From: Avena insularis | Taxonomy: Eukaryota; Streptophyta; Magnoliopsida; Poales; Poaceae | Reading direction: 5' to 3' | Length of the DNA stretch: 64,000 nt | Assembly: GCA_023614405.1 (NCBI GenBank) | Contig: CM042689.1 | Location: 284,277,533-284,341,532, forward strand | Shown: positions 11,264 through 23,949 of the stretch, in pieces | Position numbering within the stretch: the stretch's first letter is position 1 | How the letters are laid out: every line of letters begins with the position of its first letter | The notes under the pieces: model-generated | Database searches by the model: none | Told to the model about the DNA's origin: nothing | What the model saw: the letters and a program-made list of their open reading frames with translations, nothing else | Program-made: the position numbers and the translations under genes

Positions 11264-12796
11264 GGAGGCCTCCCCAGCTCGATTCCTACACACCATCTCA
11301 CTCCCCACCTCTCACTGATACTTCCCACTTCTTCCCGGAGCAAGGCGAGCTCTCTCTCGCTGGAATTTGGCCAGAGCCCACCGCTGCTGGAGAAGAAGGG
11401 AGCCGTCAATTGGAGCCGCCCCAGGAGAAGCTGTCGGTACCAGGAGAACCGCCATCGTTGACTTCGTCATTCGCCCCCGTCGCCTACCCTCGCTTGAGCC
11501 TCGGTGATCCTCCCACGACCCCCACCTGCTGCGCTAGGGTTCTGTCTCGCCGGTGCTGCCCGACATGGACGATGAACCAGATTCGTTCGATTAGAACTAG
11601 ATCCCACGGTCCACATTGCCCCGTACCACTTCGCCCCTCCCCGTCTCACTGACGCGTGGGGACAGCCACTTAACCAGCCCGCGCGTGCGCTGTGCGTAGT
11701 GGGCCGGCCAGTTAAACCTCCCGGGAGACCCAACAATTCAAATTTAGTTTTATTCATTTAATTTCAAACACAGTTCTGTACATAGATTCAAAAATCAACC
11801 CAGCTCGATTCACTGAACCAAAATGCATGAAACTAATTTTGTTAGAAAGGTACTGAAATGCTTAATCCAAGCCCGTTGGATTTAAACCATTTGGATTTAC
11901 AGATCAACCATGGTGAAAATAACAAATAAGAAGCTTTTCTGCATTCAAACATTTTTCAAAATTCAACCATAAGATATTTTGAGTTGATTCCAACTCTCAA
12001 AAATCACATTTGATCATACCTTTCAGAATATATAAAAACATATGGGTTTACTTGCAGAGATAATGTTCAAGTAACAAAAGAATTCCACATAGGCATTTCT
12101 AGTCATTTTAATTAATTAAAATAAAAAGCTTAAACCTTATTAAATTGTGACACCACTTTCAATCACATTCCCATGTACTGAAATATGTGGTGATGACATT
12201 TGTCAACATGATCCCATGTTTGAGTTGGAGAATATTAAATCTTAAGTAGTTTTTTAATGAGTAGAAATTACTTTTCTCAAATAAAATAAATAAGACAAAT
12301 GCTTTAATCCTTGTGATAATAGTGATGATGCTAGATCATCTAGTGTGAACTTTTGTGTGATGATTAAAAATAGTTAAGTATTGTTTGGTGATTGTGTACC
12401 TCGTATTTATTTATAGATGCTAGTACCGACCAAGGATACAAGGAGGAAGGAGGATACTACGAGGAAGAAGCCGAGGAGAACTTCAACCACTGCTCAACAC
12501 AAGGAAAGCTAACCCTTGAAACTTAGAAAGCTTATACTTGCAATTATGCAAGTTAACACTTGCAAGATACCATACTTATGCAAGCCACTACTTGCTTGTT
12601 ACTACGCCAATTATATGCCTTAAGAATATGTGATCATACACACTTGATAACCCAATCCTAGATTTACTTGCAAGCTTAACACTTTATTTTCTTTAGATTC
12701 TAGAAAAATAACTAAAGGTGGCATAAAGAGCATAAAAATTTGGCCTAAGTTAGATAATCTTAATGTCATCCTGAGGCATGAGATTTACTTAGATAA

Positions 12797-12801
12797 GATA
12801 C
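12797..12801. repeat. Target site duplication GATAC, left copy, LARD array
   Basis: GATAC abuts TGTCACATCC. Its partner at 27969-27973 follows the last LTR. The uninterrupted 5' LTR of element A has this site once, in AGATAAGATACACTTG near 2930. Confidence 0.92.
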
Positions 12802-15800
12802 TGTCACATCCCAAGATTTTCCAAATCTTGTAATGTGAAAAATAAATGAATAAAATAAAACTTTGTTGATTTTTAGGGTGAGAAGAAACTTTTTGAATCC
12901 ATTTGGAAATTTTCAAAACCTATTTGGATCAAATAAAATCCTAAAGGGATTTGAAAAGTTAAATAAACAAGAAACTTAAAATATTTAAAATTACTATTTT
13001 GGATCTTTTAATAAAAGGATTTGGTTTTCAAAAGAAAAGGTGGATTTTTAAATAAAGATTATTTTATATAGCCAAATTAAACCTTGGCCAATCTTTTGAA
13101 TTAAAATGTTTTGCTTTGATTAAAATAGTAAAGGTTTATTTAAATAAAATAATAAGGATTTAATATCCAAGGTTTATTAAAAATAAAAAGGTTTTACTAT
13201 TTTAACTAAACATCAAAACTCATTATTTTATTTTAAATAAGTTTTTCAAGTATTTTATATTCTCAAATAAAACCTACTGAAGGTTTTTGGTTATTTTAGA
13301 TTTTCAAAATAAAGATTCTAATAAAACAAATCCTATTTGATTTAATAACTAAGGTCCATTTTATTTAATTATTAATGGAACCTAAAATAAAAATGTTATT
13401 TTATTCTAAACAAGTTTTCCAAGTATCTTTTATTTTCAAATGAAACCTACTGATTTGATTTTGGAAATATTTAGATTTCAAATGGAGCTTTTAATTAAAA
13501 TAAAACTCATTTTTGATTTATTAACTAATGTCCATTTTATTTAATTATAAAGGGATTCTAAAATAAAAATATTATTTTGGGAATTGGTTTATGTTGATAA
13601 ACAGAACCAAATTCAATTACATTGTGTGGTGAAAATTTGAATTGTTTGAATGTTTGAATAGTTGATTGAAATTCAAAACAGAAATTGATTTAGAAAAAGG
13701 AAAAGCTTTCAGAAAGAAAAAAATGAGTCTGGTCGACCCAACCCAGCAACCCACTAGGCCCATTTCCCTCTCTCCCCTGAAGCATTCTTTTCTCACTCAC
13801 CAGACGACCCGCTAAGCAAATGACTGGTGGACCCTCGTTTCCTCTTCCTTCTCTCGCTGCCAGAGGACCCCACCGCCACGTCCCCCTTCTTCCCCACCCG
13901 CGGACTACGCCCTCCCCCTCGCCAGCCATTGCTGGTGAATTAAGTCCGGCGTAATACGCTTTAACCATGCCGTTAATCAGCCCCTTGACCAAGCAAGTTA
14001 AAGCGCCTGCCCCTCCTCTCCACTCCCCCTCTGTCGCCCCACCTCGACACGCCCCCAGGCTGCCGAATTTTGCTCAAGCACCGCCACTATCCGACGACAC
14101 TCCGACGACGATTCCGGCCGTGTCCTGCCACCCTCGCCTCCTCGACCACGCACACATACTCTCCATCTCCTGGTGCATCTCCCCGTGCCACTGGTTCGCC
14201 CGCGAGTGCCCTGTAGCCTCGGCAGCGACAACTTCCAGCGCCGCCACCATCTGGTTTAACTCCGGCGAGTGCCCCAGGTAGTTTCCGTCCGCTCCTTCCC
14301 CTCTCGTTCACGCACGCAAGTTCTATTCTCCCTCGCGCGTCTAACAGACCCCTTGTCTCGTCCTCCTGTGCCTTGTAGCCCCACCTCCGTCATCAACCAG
14401 AGCGTGCCTGACGCCGAGCAAACTCCGGTGAGCAATCACCACCACATGCGAGCGCCCCTCCGTCTACAACCAACACGTCGAGCTTCCCCACGTCCTTGCG
14501 ATCATGGTGAGCCTCTCCTCCCCTTCTCTCGCTTCCTGTTACACCAGCACCGCCGCCATCTGACTGTGCGCCGCCACCAGCCGCCGTCAGCGCCGCCCGA
14601 GTAAGGTCGATCAGGTTGTCACCGTTAGATTTTAATCCTGCGGTTGTAATTAGAACAGAGCGAAGCGGTAAGAGTGAACCTGCACCGTGCGATATCAGTT
14701 AGATCCAACGGCCTGCAGCACGTGATCCAGACGAACCGGTACCGCCCAATAGGATCATGACGCGTGGCTAGTTTCTGTTTAAAACAGATTTTGAAATCAG
14801 AATTAGATGCAATTTTGTAAACCTCATAACTTTTGATCCACACATCCAATCTTTGGAAAATTTATATCATTGGAATTAGTGGAACAAGCCCTAGCCAACC
14901 ATTCCATTTGTTTAGTCAAAAGCTTCTGGAAAAGTGTGTGTTTTTGCAAAAACATTTGTATGCTTGTTAAGGATGTGAAAATTGTTTAAAAATGATTTTG
15001 GGGATAAAATCTTTTGCAATTGGTGTGATTTGAACCTACTGACCATAGGAAACACTTTATGGTTTCAAAAATGTATTTGGTGAAGAAAAAGAATGAGTCT
15101 TTGATTTAAAACCATTTCTAGTCAAATAGAAATGTGGGTTATTTATTAAAAATGGTTTTGGAAGAGAACCTTTGGGAAATGTTTTGTTTTAAACTCTCTG
15201 ACCCCAAACACCAAGTTTTATGGTTTGAAAACATATTTGGTGAACCCTATAGATTAATGCCTTAGCAAAAATATTTCTACACCACATAAAATGATACCTT
15301 GTTTTGAAAATGGTTTATAAAGTGAAATCCTTTGCAAATGACTATGCCACTTTATAAAATGACCATCAGGTGTTTTCAAATGTTTATGACCCATTAGGAA
15401 CCACTTTTTCAAATAAAACAATCCTTGGCATGATTGCATGCATTACATTGACTTCATGATTTTATGTGTTGTTTTGCTTGATTGGTAGATTGAACTTGTG
15501 CCTTGCTTGATTGAATTGTAGTGACTTGAAGAGTGTGATTGTAGCAAGGACAAGGAGTGAACCTATACTCTACCAAAAAGGCAAGTGATGCTTCATACTT
15601 TTTGTCCCATTACTTTCACTATGCATTAGTGATTTTTCTAAGTAAAACTTGCATGGAACTTTTGCTAAGTATAAACCTTGCTATAGGAAAACCTAGTAGA
15701 TGAAACCTTAGTAGAAATCTTCCTAAGCTAAGATTCCTATTACTATCAAGCTTAGCCTAGCTAATAGAAAACAAGGGTGGAATATATATTCACACTATGG

Positions 15801-16827
15801 AAAATTTCTAAGTCCGAGGACTTGTGTTTTGTTTAATAAAACAACTAAGTTAATGAATCACCTGGGTGGAATGGTAATTGCTTGGTGGATTTTGGTTGAG
15901 TGGTTCACAAGGCCCATGTCTATGGTTTAGCTTGTGTATCTCACTTGTGGATGGCCACCCAGGAACAAAGAGATTTGAGATGTCAAATGTTGAGAAGCTT
16001 CAAGTGCAGCCACTTGGCATTATGGGCTCTGCCTGGATCATATAGGTTGCAAGAACTTAGCCATATGGACAGTGGGTGGTAGAGTTTGATAGGTTGGAAC
16101 GCGTCCATTTTGGTCTAAGGGAAGGCTTCTGAAAGATCTTGTCTTGGGAAACCAAGTCTTGTGGGGAAAGTGCACCACCTCTGCAGAGTGTAAAATCTAA
16201 GTACTTAGCCATGTCCCTGGTAAAGGAAAATTTGAGCATCAAGACATGGAAGCAATCAAGAATCTCATCATTCAAATTTCTAAGTTAAAAACTTGTGGAT
16301 TGAACAAGGGTTCAAGGATCTTCAATCTTTGATTGAGAAAAATGTTTTTGCCAAACAAAAACTTAGTGTTTTCAAATGTTAAGAAAAAAATCTATTTTCA
16401 GCAATGCAAGCCTCAACTCCACTTAGCCAAATGCATATAGATGATAGACTCCACTATACTACCATAGTATCACTTGCCAATACAATTCAAATGTATTGAC
16501 CCTTGTGGCTGTAACTTGTTATGTTGCAGGTTTGATTGATTTAGTGAAGTTTAAGTGATTAGGATTGCAAGTCTACAACCAACATGTCTGCCTGTGGCAC
16601 CTTGAAGATGAAGGACCCCATGCTATAGATTTTCTGCTGCAATGTAATGTAATAGCCAAATGAGCTATGTAAGATGTAATAAAATTATGTTATTCCTGGT
16701 TATAAAGTTGTATTATGACCTTTGTTTCTTGATATTACATCTTAACTGTGGATGCTAGCTATTGATCCAGGGACTAGCATTGTAAACACAGGGGACTCTA
16801 CCTTATTTAAAGGTTGGGACCCTTTCA
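12802..16827 (+). repeat. LARD array LTR 1
   Basis: TGTCACATCC to GACCCTTTCA, 4026 bp. An A/T-rich first kilobase is followed by a C-rich segment (about 13730-14600) and a long AT-rich remainder. It lacks a short CAGCAGCCC-type insertion seen in LTRs 2 and 3 near the start of the C-rich segment. ORFs in the C-rich segment on both strands are compositional and are not called. Confidence 0.93.
16168..16225 (+). promoter_or_regulatory. Inter-family conserved LTR block, LARD copy
   Basis: Contains CACCACCTCTGCAGAGTGTA and ACTTAGCCATGTCCCTGG, ending 602 bp before the LTR end. It also occurs in LTR 2 (about 21748-21803) and LTR 3 (about 27308-27366). Confidence 0.55.
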
Positions 16828-16829
16828 GA

Positions 16830-16841
16830 TGGTATCAGAGC
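16830..16841 (+). other. Primer binding site, LARD internal region 1
   Basis: TGGTATCAGAGC, an exact match to the initiator tRNA-Met complement, two bases after the LTR end. Confidence 0.9.
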
Positions 16842-17501
16842 AATGTGTTGCCTGTAGGATTTGTAAACCTAGGATTGGACAAAACCCTTAGAAAAATAGG
16901 AGTTGTATTTGTTCCAAAACTTATTTACAAACAATCTTGTAAACTCTTTCCTCAACCATTTTGGTTTTGACTCTACATCTCTTCTACTTCAACTTGATGG
17001 AAAAACCTACCCCATGGCCAAAGACTACACCATGTGCAAAGGACTTCTTCAACTCTAATGACTTCAACATCTTCAGCATATTCACCAAGGACTTCAACCT
17101 TGGATATCACTAAGGACAAGTAAGACAAGGAAATCTTGCTCAAGATTTAGAGACTGAAGGAATGCAAAAGTTAGAAGGAACCTACATCAATTGAAGTCTT
17201 GTGACCAAGAATTTATCCTAAGGAAACCATGATCTCATGTAAAAAAAATCAACCAAGAAGGATGGAAAGATCACAAGTGAACCATATAGATGGACCACCA
17301 TATTTTAGTTAAGTCAAACACACCAACTTATGTGGTGTAACAAAAATATTTTGGTTGCCTAAGTATGTGCTTGAACTTTGTTGTTTGAGTGAAAAGTTGT
17401 TTGAGATTGATTGCACATTGCTTGTGTGAATTGTGATGTGTGAATATAATCCTTACTTAGAAATCTTTTTGCCTATTCTAATCCCAAACCAATCCAAACA
17501 G

Positions 17502-18264
17502 ATGACTTCTCCAAGAAACTCCAACATCAAGGATGGTGACACCAACAACAAACAAGAGGACAACATGAAAGAACTTATAGTAACCCAAAACCAGTTGAGT
17601 CAAGAGACAACTCAGCTTTTAGCTAACAACAATGGACTAGACCCAGCCATACAAAGGATTTTGAAACTTCAATCCCAATTGTTGCAAGGATTGGTTACTC
17701 AAATGATCACCATGGGAGAAAACTTTTCCCAAAGAGCTAAAGACAACAAGGATGACAAAGATGTTATTCTAGAAGGAACCCAAGCTTGCAATATTTGTGG
17801 AGACAAGGATCATGCATCCAAGGAACATGAAGATCAATGCCCCAAGAAGAGAGAAAGATTTTCCACCTATGAAGAACATGAACTAGAAGAACTCCTAGCT
17901 TTGGAGAGACCCAAGAAGAAGAAATGCCCCAACCCTAACAAAAAGGATATTACTCAAGTGCAATGTTACAATTGCAAAGAGATGGGACACTATGCCAATG
18001 AATGCCCAGAAAAGAAGAAGAATCAAAGAAACAAACAAGAGGCAATGATACCAAAGGAAAAGAAAGATATCAGCCAAGTGATGTGTTTCAAATGCAAGGA
18101 ATTAGGCCACTATGTAAACTTCTGTCCAGGAGAGGAAGCACAAGATAAACCAACCTATAAAAGATCTCAGCCTTGTCATATGTTTCAAGTGTGAAAACAA
18201 AGGACACTATGCAGATGTTTGCCCAGAGAAGTTTCCCCAGGATCCCAAGAAGGCCAACATGTAA
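17502..18264 (+). pseudogene. gag: LARD gag, copy 1 (2-nt frameshift)
   Basis: The ATG chosen follows a pyrimidine-rich CTAATCCC...CAAACAG tract and begins MTSPRNSNIKDG. The reading is the same as copy 2 (23074-23841), except that copy 1 has GGAGAGGAAGC where copy 2 has GGAGAGAGGAAGC. The 2-base difference near 18130 shifts the frame, and translation ends early at 18194. Three zinc knuckles precede the break; the fourth (CFKCENKGHYADVCP) is encoded in the shifted frame up to TAA 18262-18264. Copy 1 also has one lysine codon fewer near 17925. The loss probably post-dates the tandem duplication, since the rest is almost identical. Confidence 0.85.
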
Positions 18265-18358
18265 TTTAGTTGGAAAAATTTTAAGGGTGGTAGTACCCTA
18301 GATGTTTTGAGCCAATTTGTAACCCTAGCCTCCCCAAATCTCAGGACGAGATTTATTT

Positions 18359-18367
18359 TAAGGGTGG
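18359..18367 (+). other. Polypurine tract, LARD copy 1
   Basis: TAAGGGTGG a few bases before the TGTCACATCC of LTR 2. The same tract precedes LTR 3 (about 23936-23944). Confidence 0.65.
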
Positions 18368-18372
18368 TCGCC

Positions 18373-21300
18373 TGTCACATCCCAAGATTTTCCAAATCTT
18401 GTAATGTGAAAAATAAATGAATAAAATAAAACTTTATTGATTTTTAGGGTGAGAAGAAACTTTTTGAATCCATTTGGAAATTTTCAAAACCTATTTGGAT
18501 CAAATAAAATCCTAAAGGGATTTGAAAAGTTAAATAAACAAGAAACTTAAAATATTTAAAATTACTATTTTGGATCTTTTAATAAAAGAATTTGGTTTTC
18601 AAAAGAAAAGGTGGATTTTTAAATAAAGATTATTTTATATAGCCAAATTAAACCTTGGCCAATATTTTGAATTAAAATGTTTTGCTTTGATTAAAATAGT
18701 AAAGGTTTATTTAAATAAAATAATAAGGATTTAATATCCAAGGTTTATTAAAAATAAAAAGGTTTTACTATTTTAACTAAACATCAAAACTCATTATTTT
18801 ATTTTAAATAAGTTTTCCAAGTATTTTATATTCTCAAATAAAACCTACTGAAGGTTTTTGGTTATTTTAGATTTTCAAAAGAAAGATTCTAATAAAACAA
18901 ATCCTATTTGATTTAATAACTAAGGTCCATTTTATTTAATTATTAATGGGACCTAAAATAAAATGTTATTTTATTCTAAACAAGTTTTCCAAGTATCTTC
19001 TATTTTCAAATGAAACCTACTGATTTGATTTTGGAAATATTTAGATTTCAAATGGAGCTTTTAATTAAAATAAAACCCATTTTTGATTTATTAACTAATG
19101 TCCATTTTATTTAATTATAAATGGATTCTAAAATAAAAATATTATTTTGGGAATTGGTTTATGTTGATAAACAGAACCAAATTCAATTACATTGTGGTGA
19201 AAATTTGAATTGTTTGAATGTTTGAATAGTTGATTGAAATTCAAAAACAGAAATTGATTTAGAAAAAGGAAAAGCTTTTAGAAAGAAAAAAATGTGAGTC
19301 TGGTCGACCCAACCCAGCAACCCACTAGGCCCAGCAGCCCATTTCCCTCTCTCCCCCGAAGCATCCTTTTCTCACTCACCAGACGACCCGCTAAGCAAAT
19401 GACTGGTGGACCCTCGTTTCCTCTTCCTTCTCTCGCTGCCAGAGGACCCCACCGCCACGTCCCCCTTCTTCCCCACCCGCGGACTACGCCCTCCCCCTCG
19501 CCAGCCGTTGCAGGTGAATTAAGTCCGGCGTAATACGCGTTAACCACGCCGTTAATCAGCCCCTTGACCAAGCAAGTTAAAGCGCCTGCCCCGCCTCCCC
19601 ACGCCCCCGCTGTCGCCCCACCTCGACACGCCCCCAGGCTGCCGAATTTTGCTCAAGCACCGCCACTGTCCGACGACACTCTGATGACGATTCCAGCCGT
19701 GTCCTGCCACCCCTCGCCTCCTCGACCACGCACACATACTCTCCATCTCCTGGCGCATCTCCCCGTGCCACTGGTTCGCCCGCGAGTGCCCTGTAGCCTC
19801 GGCAGCGACAACTTCCAGCGTCGCCACCGTCTGGTTTAACTCTGGCGAGTGCCCCAGGTAGTTTCCGCCCGCTCCTTACCCTCTCATTCATGCACGCAAG
19901 TTCTATTCTCCCTCGCCCGTCTAACAGACCCCTTGTCTCGTCCTCCTGTGCCTTGTAGCCCCGCCTCCGTCATCAACCAGAGCGTGCCTAATGCCGAGCA
20001 AACTCCGGTGAGCAATCACCACCACATGCGAGCACCCCTCCGTCTACAACCAACACGTCGAGCTTCCCCACGTCCTTGCGATCACGGTGAGCCTCTCCTC
20101 CCCTTCTCTCGCTTCCTGTTACACCAGCGCTTCCACCATCTGACCGTGTGCCACCACCAGCCGCCGTCAGCGCCGCCCGAGTAAGGTCGATCAGGTTGTC
20201 ACCGTTAGATTTTAATCCTGCGGTTGTAATTAGAACAGAGCGAAGCGGTAAGAGTGAACCTGCACCGTGCTATATCAGTTAGATCCAACAGCCTGCAGCA
20301 CGTGATCCAGACGAACCGGTACCGCCCAATAGGATCATGACGCGTGGCCAGTTTCTGTTTAAAACAGATTTTGAAATCAGAATTAGATGCAATTTTGTAA
20401 ACCTCGTAACTTTTGATCCACACGTCCAATCTTTGCAAACTTTATATCATTGGAATCAGTGGAACAAGCCCTAGCCAACCATGCCATTTGTTTAGTCAAA
20501 AGCTTCTGGAAAAGTGTGTGTTTTTGCAGAAACATTTGTATGCTTGTGAAGGATGTGAAAATTGTTTAAAAATGATTTTGGGGATAAAATATTTTGCAAT
20601 TGGTGTGATTTGAACCTACTGACCATAGGAAACACTTTATGGTTTCAAAAATGTATTTGGTGAAGAAAAAGAATGAGTCTTTGATTTAAAACCATTTTTA
20701 GTCAAATAGAAATGTGGGTTATTTATTAAAATTGGTTTTGGAAGAGAACCTTTGGGAAATGTTTTGTTTTAAACTCTCTGACCCCAAACACCAAGTTTTA
20801 TGGTTTGAAAACATATTTGGTGAACCCTATAGATTAATGCCTTAGCAAAACTATTTCTACACCACATAAAATGATACCTTGTTTTGAAAATGGTTTATAA
20901 AGTGAAATCCTTTGCAAATGACTATGCCACTTTATAAAATGACCATTAGGTGTTTTCAAATGTTTATGACCCATTAGGAACCACTTTTTCAAATAAAACA
21001 ATCCTTGGCATGATTGCATGCATTACATTGACTTCATGATTTTATGTGTTGTTTTGCTTGATTGGTAGATTGAACTTGTGCCTTGCTTGATTGAATTGTA
21101 GTGACTTGAAGAGTGTGATTGTAGCAAGGACAAGGAGTGAACCTATACTCTACCAAAAAGGCAAGTGATGCTTCATACTTTTTGTCCCATTACTTTCACT
21201 ATGCATTAGTGATTTTTCTAAGTAAAACTTGCATGGAACTTTTGCTAAGTATAAACCTTGCTATAGGAAAACCTAGTAGATGAAACCTTAGTAGAAATCT

Positions 21301-22399
21301 TCCTAAGCTAAGGTTCCTATTACTATCAAGCTTAGCCTAGCTAATAGAAAACAAGGGTGGAATATATATTCACACTATGGAAAATTTCTAAGTCCGAGGA
21401 CTTGTGTTTTGTTTAATAAAACAACTAAGTTAATGAATCACCTGGGTGGAATGGTAATTGCTTGGTGGATTTTGGTTGAGTGGTTCACAAGGCCCATGTC
21501 TATGGTTTAGCTTGTGTATCTCACTTGTGGATGGCCACCCAGGAACAAAGAGATTTGAGATGTCAAATGTTGAGAAGCTTCAAGTGCAGCCACTTGGCAT
21601 TATGGGCTCTGCCTGGATCATATAGGTTGCAAGAACTTAGCCATATGGACAGTGGGTGGTAGAGTTTGATAGGTTGGAACGCGTCCATTTTGGTCTAAGG
21701 GAAGGCTTCTGAAAGATCTTGTCTTGGGAAACCAAGTCTTGTGGGGAAAGTGCACCACCTCTGCAGTGTAAAATCTAAGTACTGAGCCATGTCCCTGGTA
21801 AAGGAAAATTTGAGCATCAAGACATGGAAGCAATCAAGAATCTCATCATTCAAATTTCTAAGTTAAAAACTTGTGGATTGAACAAGGGTTCAAGGATCTT
21901 CAATCTTTGATTGAGAAAATGTTTTGCCAAACAAAACTTAGTGTTTTCAAATGTTAAGAAAAAAATCTATTTTCAGCAATGCAAGCCTCAACTCCACTTA
22001 GCCAAATGCATATAGATGATAGACTCCACTATACTACCATAGTATCACTTGCCAATACAATTCAAATGTATTGACCCTTGTGGCTGTAACTTGTTATGTT
22101 GCAGGTTTGATTGATTTAGTGAAGTTTAAGTGATTAGGATTGCAAGTCTACAACCAACATGTCTGCCTGTGGCACCTTGAAGATGAAGGACCCCATGCTA
22201 TAGATTTTCTGCAATGTAATGTAATAGCCAAATGAGCTATGTAAGATGTAATAAAATTATGTTATTCCTGGTTATAAAGTTGTATTATGACCTTTGTTTC
22301 TTGATATTACATCTTAACTGTGGATGCTAGCTATTGATCCAGGGACTAGCATTGTAAACACAGGGGACTCTACCTTATTTAAAGGTTGGGACCCTTTCA
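18373..22399 (+). repeat. LARD array LTR 2 (recombinant middle LTR)
   Basis: 4027 bp. Up to about 21313 it shares variants with LTR 3 against LTR 1, for example the CAGCAGCCC insertion, CAACAGCC, GCTTGTGAAGG and AAGGTTCC. From about 21588 it shares variants with LTR 1 against LTR 3, for example GTGCAGCCAC, GGAAAATTTG and CTCATCATTC. This is the pattern expected of a crossover inside the LTR. Confidence 0.93.
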
Positions 22400-22401
22400 G
22401 A

Positions 22402-22413
22402 TGGTATCAGAGC
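22402..22413 (+). other. Primer binding site, LARD internal region 2
   Basis: TGGTATCAGAGC, identical to that at 16830-16841. Confidence 0.9.
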
Positions 22414-23073
22414 AATGTGTTGCCTGTAGGATTTGTAAACCTAGGATTGGACAAAACCCTTAGAAAAATAGGAGTTGTATTTGTTCCAAAACTTATTTAC
22501 AAACAATCTTGTAAACTCTTTCCTCAACCATTTTGGTTTTGACTCTACATCTCTTCTACTTCAACTTGATGGAAAAACCTACCCCATGGCCAAAGACTAC
22601 ACCATGTGCAAAGGACTTCTTCAACTCTAATGACTTCAACATCTTCAGCATATTCACCAAGGACTTCAACCTTGGATATCACTAAGGACAAGTAAGACAA
22701 GGAAATCTTGCTCAAGATTTAGAGACTGAAGGAATGCAAAAGTTAGAAGGAACCTACATCAATTGAAGTCTTGTGACCAAGAATTTATCCTAAGGAAACC
22801 ATGATCTCATGTAAAAAAAATCAACCAAGAAGGATGGAAAGATCACAAGTGAACCATATAGATGGACCACCATATTTTAGTTAAGTCAAACACACCAACT
22901 TATGTGGTGTAACAAAAATATTTTGGTTGCCTAAGTATGTGCTTGAACTTTGTTGTTTGAGTGAAAAGTTGTTTGAGATTGATTGCACATTGCTTGTGTG
23001 AATTGTGATGTGTGAATATAATCCTTACTTAGAAATCTTTTTGCCTATTCTAATCCCAAACCAATCCAAACAG

Positions 23074-23841
23074 ATGACTTCTCCAAGAAACTCCAACATC
23101 AAGGATGGTGACACCAACAACAAACAAGAGGACAACATGAAAGAACTTATAGTAACCCAAAACCAGTTGAGTCAAGAGACAACTCAGCTTTTAGCTAACA
23201 ACAATGGACTAGACCCAGCCATACAAAGGATTTTGAAACTTCAATCCCAATTGTTGCAAGGATTGGTTACTCAAATGATCACCATGGGAGAAAACTTTTC
23301 CCAAAGAGCTAAAGACAACAAGGATGACAAAGATGTTATTCTAGAAGGAACCCAAGCTTGCAATATTTGTGGAGACAAGGATCATGCATCCAAGGAACAT
23401 GAAGATCAATGCCCCAAGAAGAGAGAAAGATTTTCCACCTATGAAGAACATGAACTAGAAGAACTCCTAGCTTTGGAGAGACCCAAGAAGAAGAAGAAAT
23501 GCCCCAACCCTAACAAAAAGGATATTACTCAAGTGCAATGTTACAATTGCAAAGAGATGGGACACTATGCCAATGAATGCCCAGAAAAGAAGAAGAATCA
23601 AAGAAACAAACAAGAGGCAATGATACCAAAGGAAAAGAAAGATATCAGCCAAGTGATGTGTTTCAAATGCAAGGAATTAGGCCACTATGTAAACTTCTGT
23701 CCAGGAGAGAGGAAGCACAAGATAAACCAACCTATAAAAGATCTCAGCCTTGTCATATGTTTCAAGTGTGAAAACAAAGGACACTATGCAGATGTTTGCC
23801 CAGAGAAGTTTCCCCAGGATCCCAAGAAGGCCAACATGTAA
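23074..23841 (+). CDS. gag: LARD gag, copy 2: intact zinc-knuckle Gag-like protein
   Basis: 255 codons from MTSPRNSNIKDG to TAA; an upstream in-frame extension to 23005 uses a GTG and is not favoured. The N-terminal ~100 residues are polar and Q/N-rich (QNQLSQETTQLLANN), without a recognisable capsid WW-type motif. Four cysteine-histidine knuckles follow: CNICGDKDH...C (atypical, eight residues before the last Cys), CYNCKEMGHYANECP, CFKCKELGHYVNFCP and CFKCENKGHYADVCP. They are separated by K/E-rich linkers. Such knuckles bind RNA in retroelement nucleocapsids. No protease, RT or integrase follows; the PPT and LTR come ~100 bp later. It is uninterrupted, unlike every other retroelement gene here. 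Whether it is expressed cannot be judged. A cellular CCHC protein captured by the element is an alternative origin. Confidence 0.82.
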   Translation: MTSPRNSNIKDGDTNNKQEDNMKELIVTQNQLSQETTQLLANNNGLDPAIQRILKLQSQLLQGLVTQMITMGENFSQRAKDNKDDKDVILEGTQACNICGDKDHASKEHEDQCPKKRERFSTYEEHELEELLALERPKKKKKCPNPNKKDITQVQCYNCKEMGHYANECPEKKKNQRNKQEAMIPKEKKDISQVMCFKCKELGHYVNFCPGERKHKINQPIKDLSLVICFKCENKGHYADVCPEKFPQDPKKANM

Positions 23842-23949
23842 TTTAGTTGGAAAAATTTTAAGGGTGGTAGTAACCTAGATGTTTTGAGCCAATTTGTAAC
23901 CCTAGCCTCCCCAAATCTCAGGACGAGATTTATTTTAAGGGTGGTAGCC

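Larger units (their letters stand above)
9986..12801 (+). repeat. Element A 3' LTR, left part
   Basis: Repeats 97 to about 2935 of the 5' LTR, including the TATAAAA box at 11257-11263. It is interrupted at 12801 by the LARD array and resumes at 27969. Compared with the 5' LTR there are many single-base differences and a small deletion near 12690. Confidence 0.92.

Noticed and set aside
15900..16082. 60-aa ORF present three times (also 21480 and 27041)
   Set aside because: It is repeated because the LARD LTR is repeated. No start context, domain or length argues for a gene.
17895..18077. Hydrophobic minus-strand ORF opposite LARD gag (also 23467-23652)
   Set aside because: It is the antisense shadow of lysine-rich codons. 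It looks membrane-like only because AAG/AAA reads as CTT/TTT.
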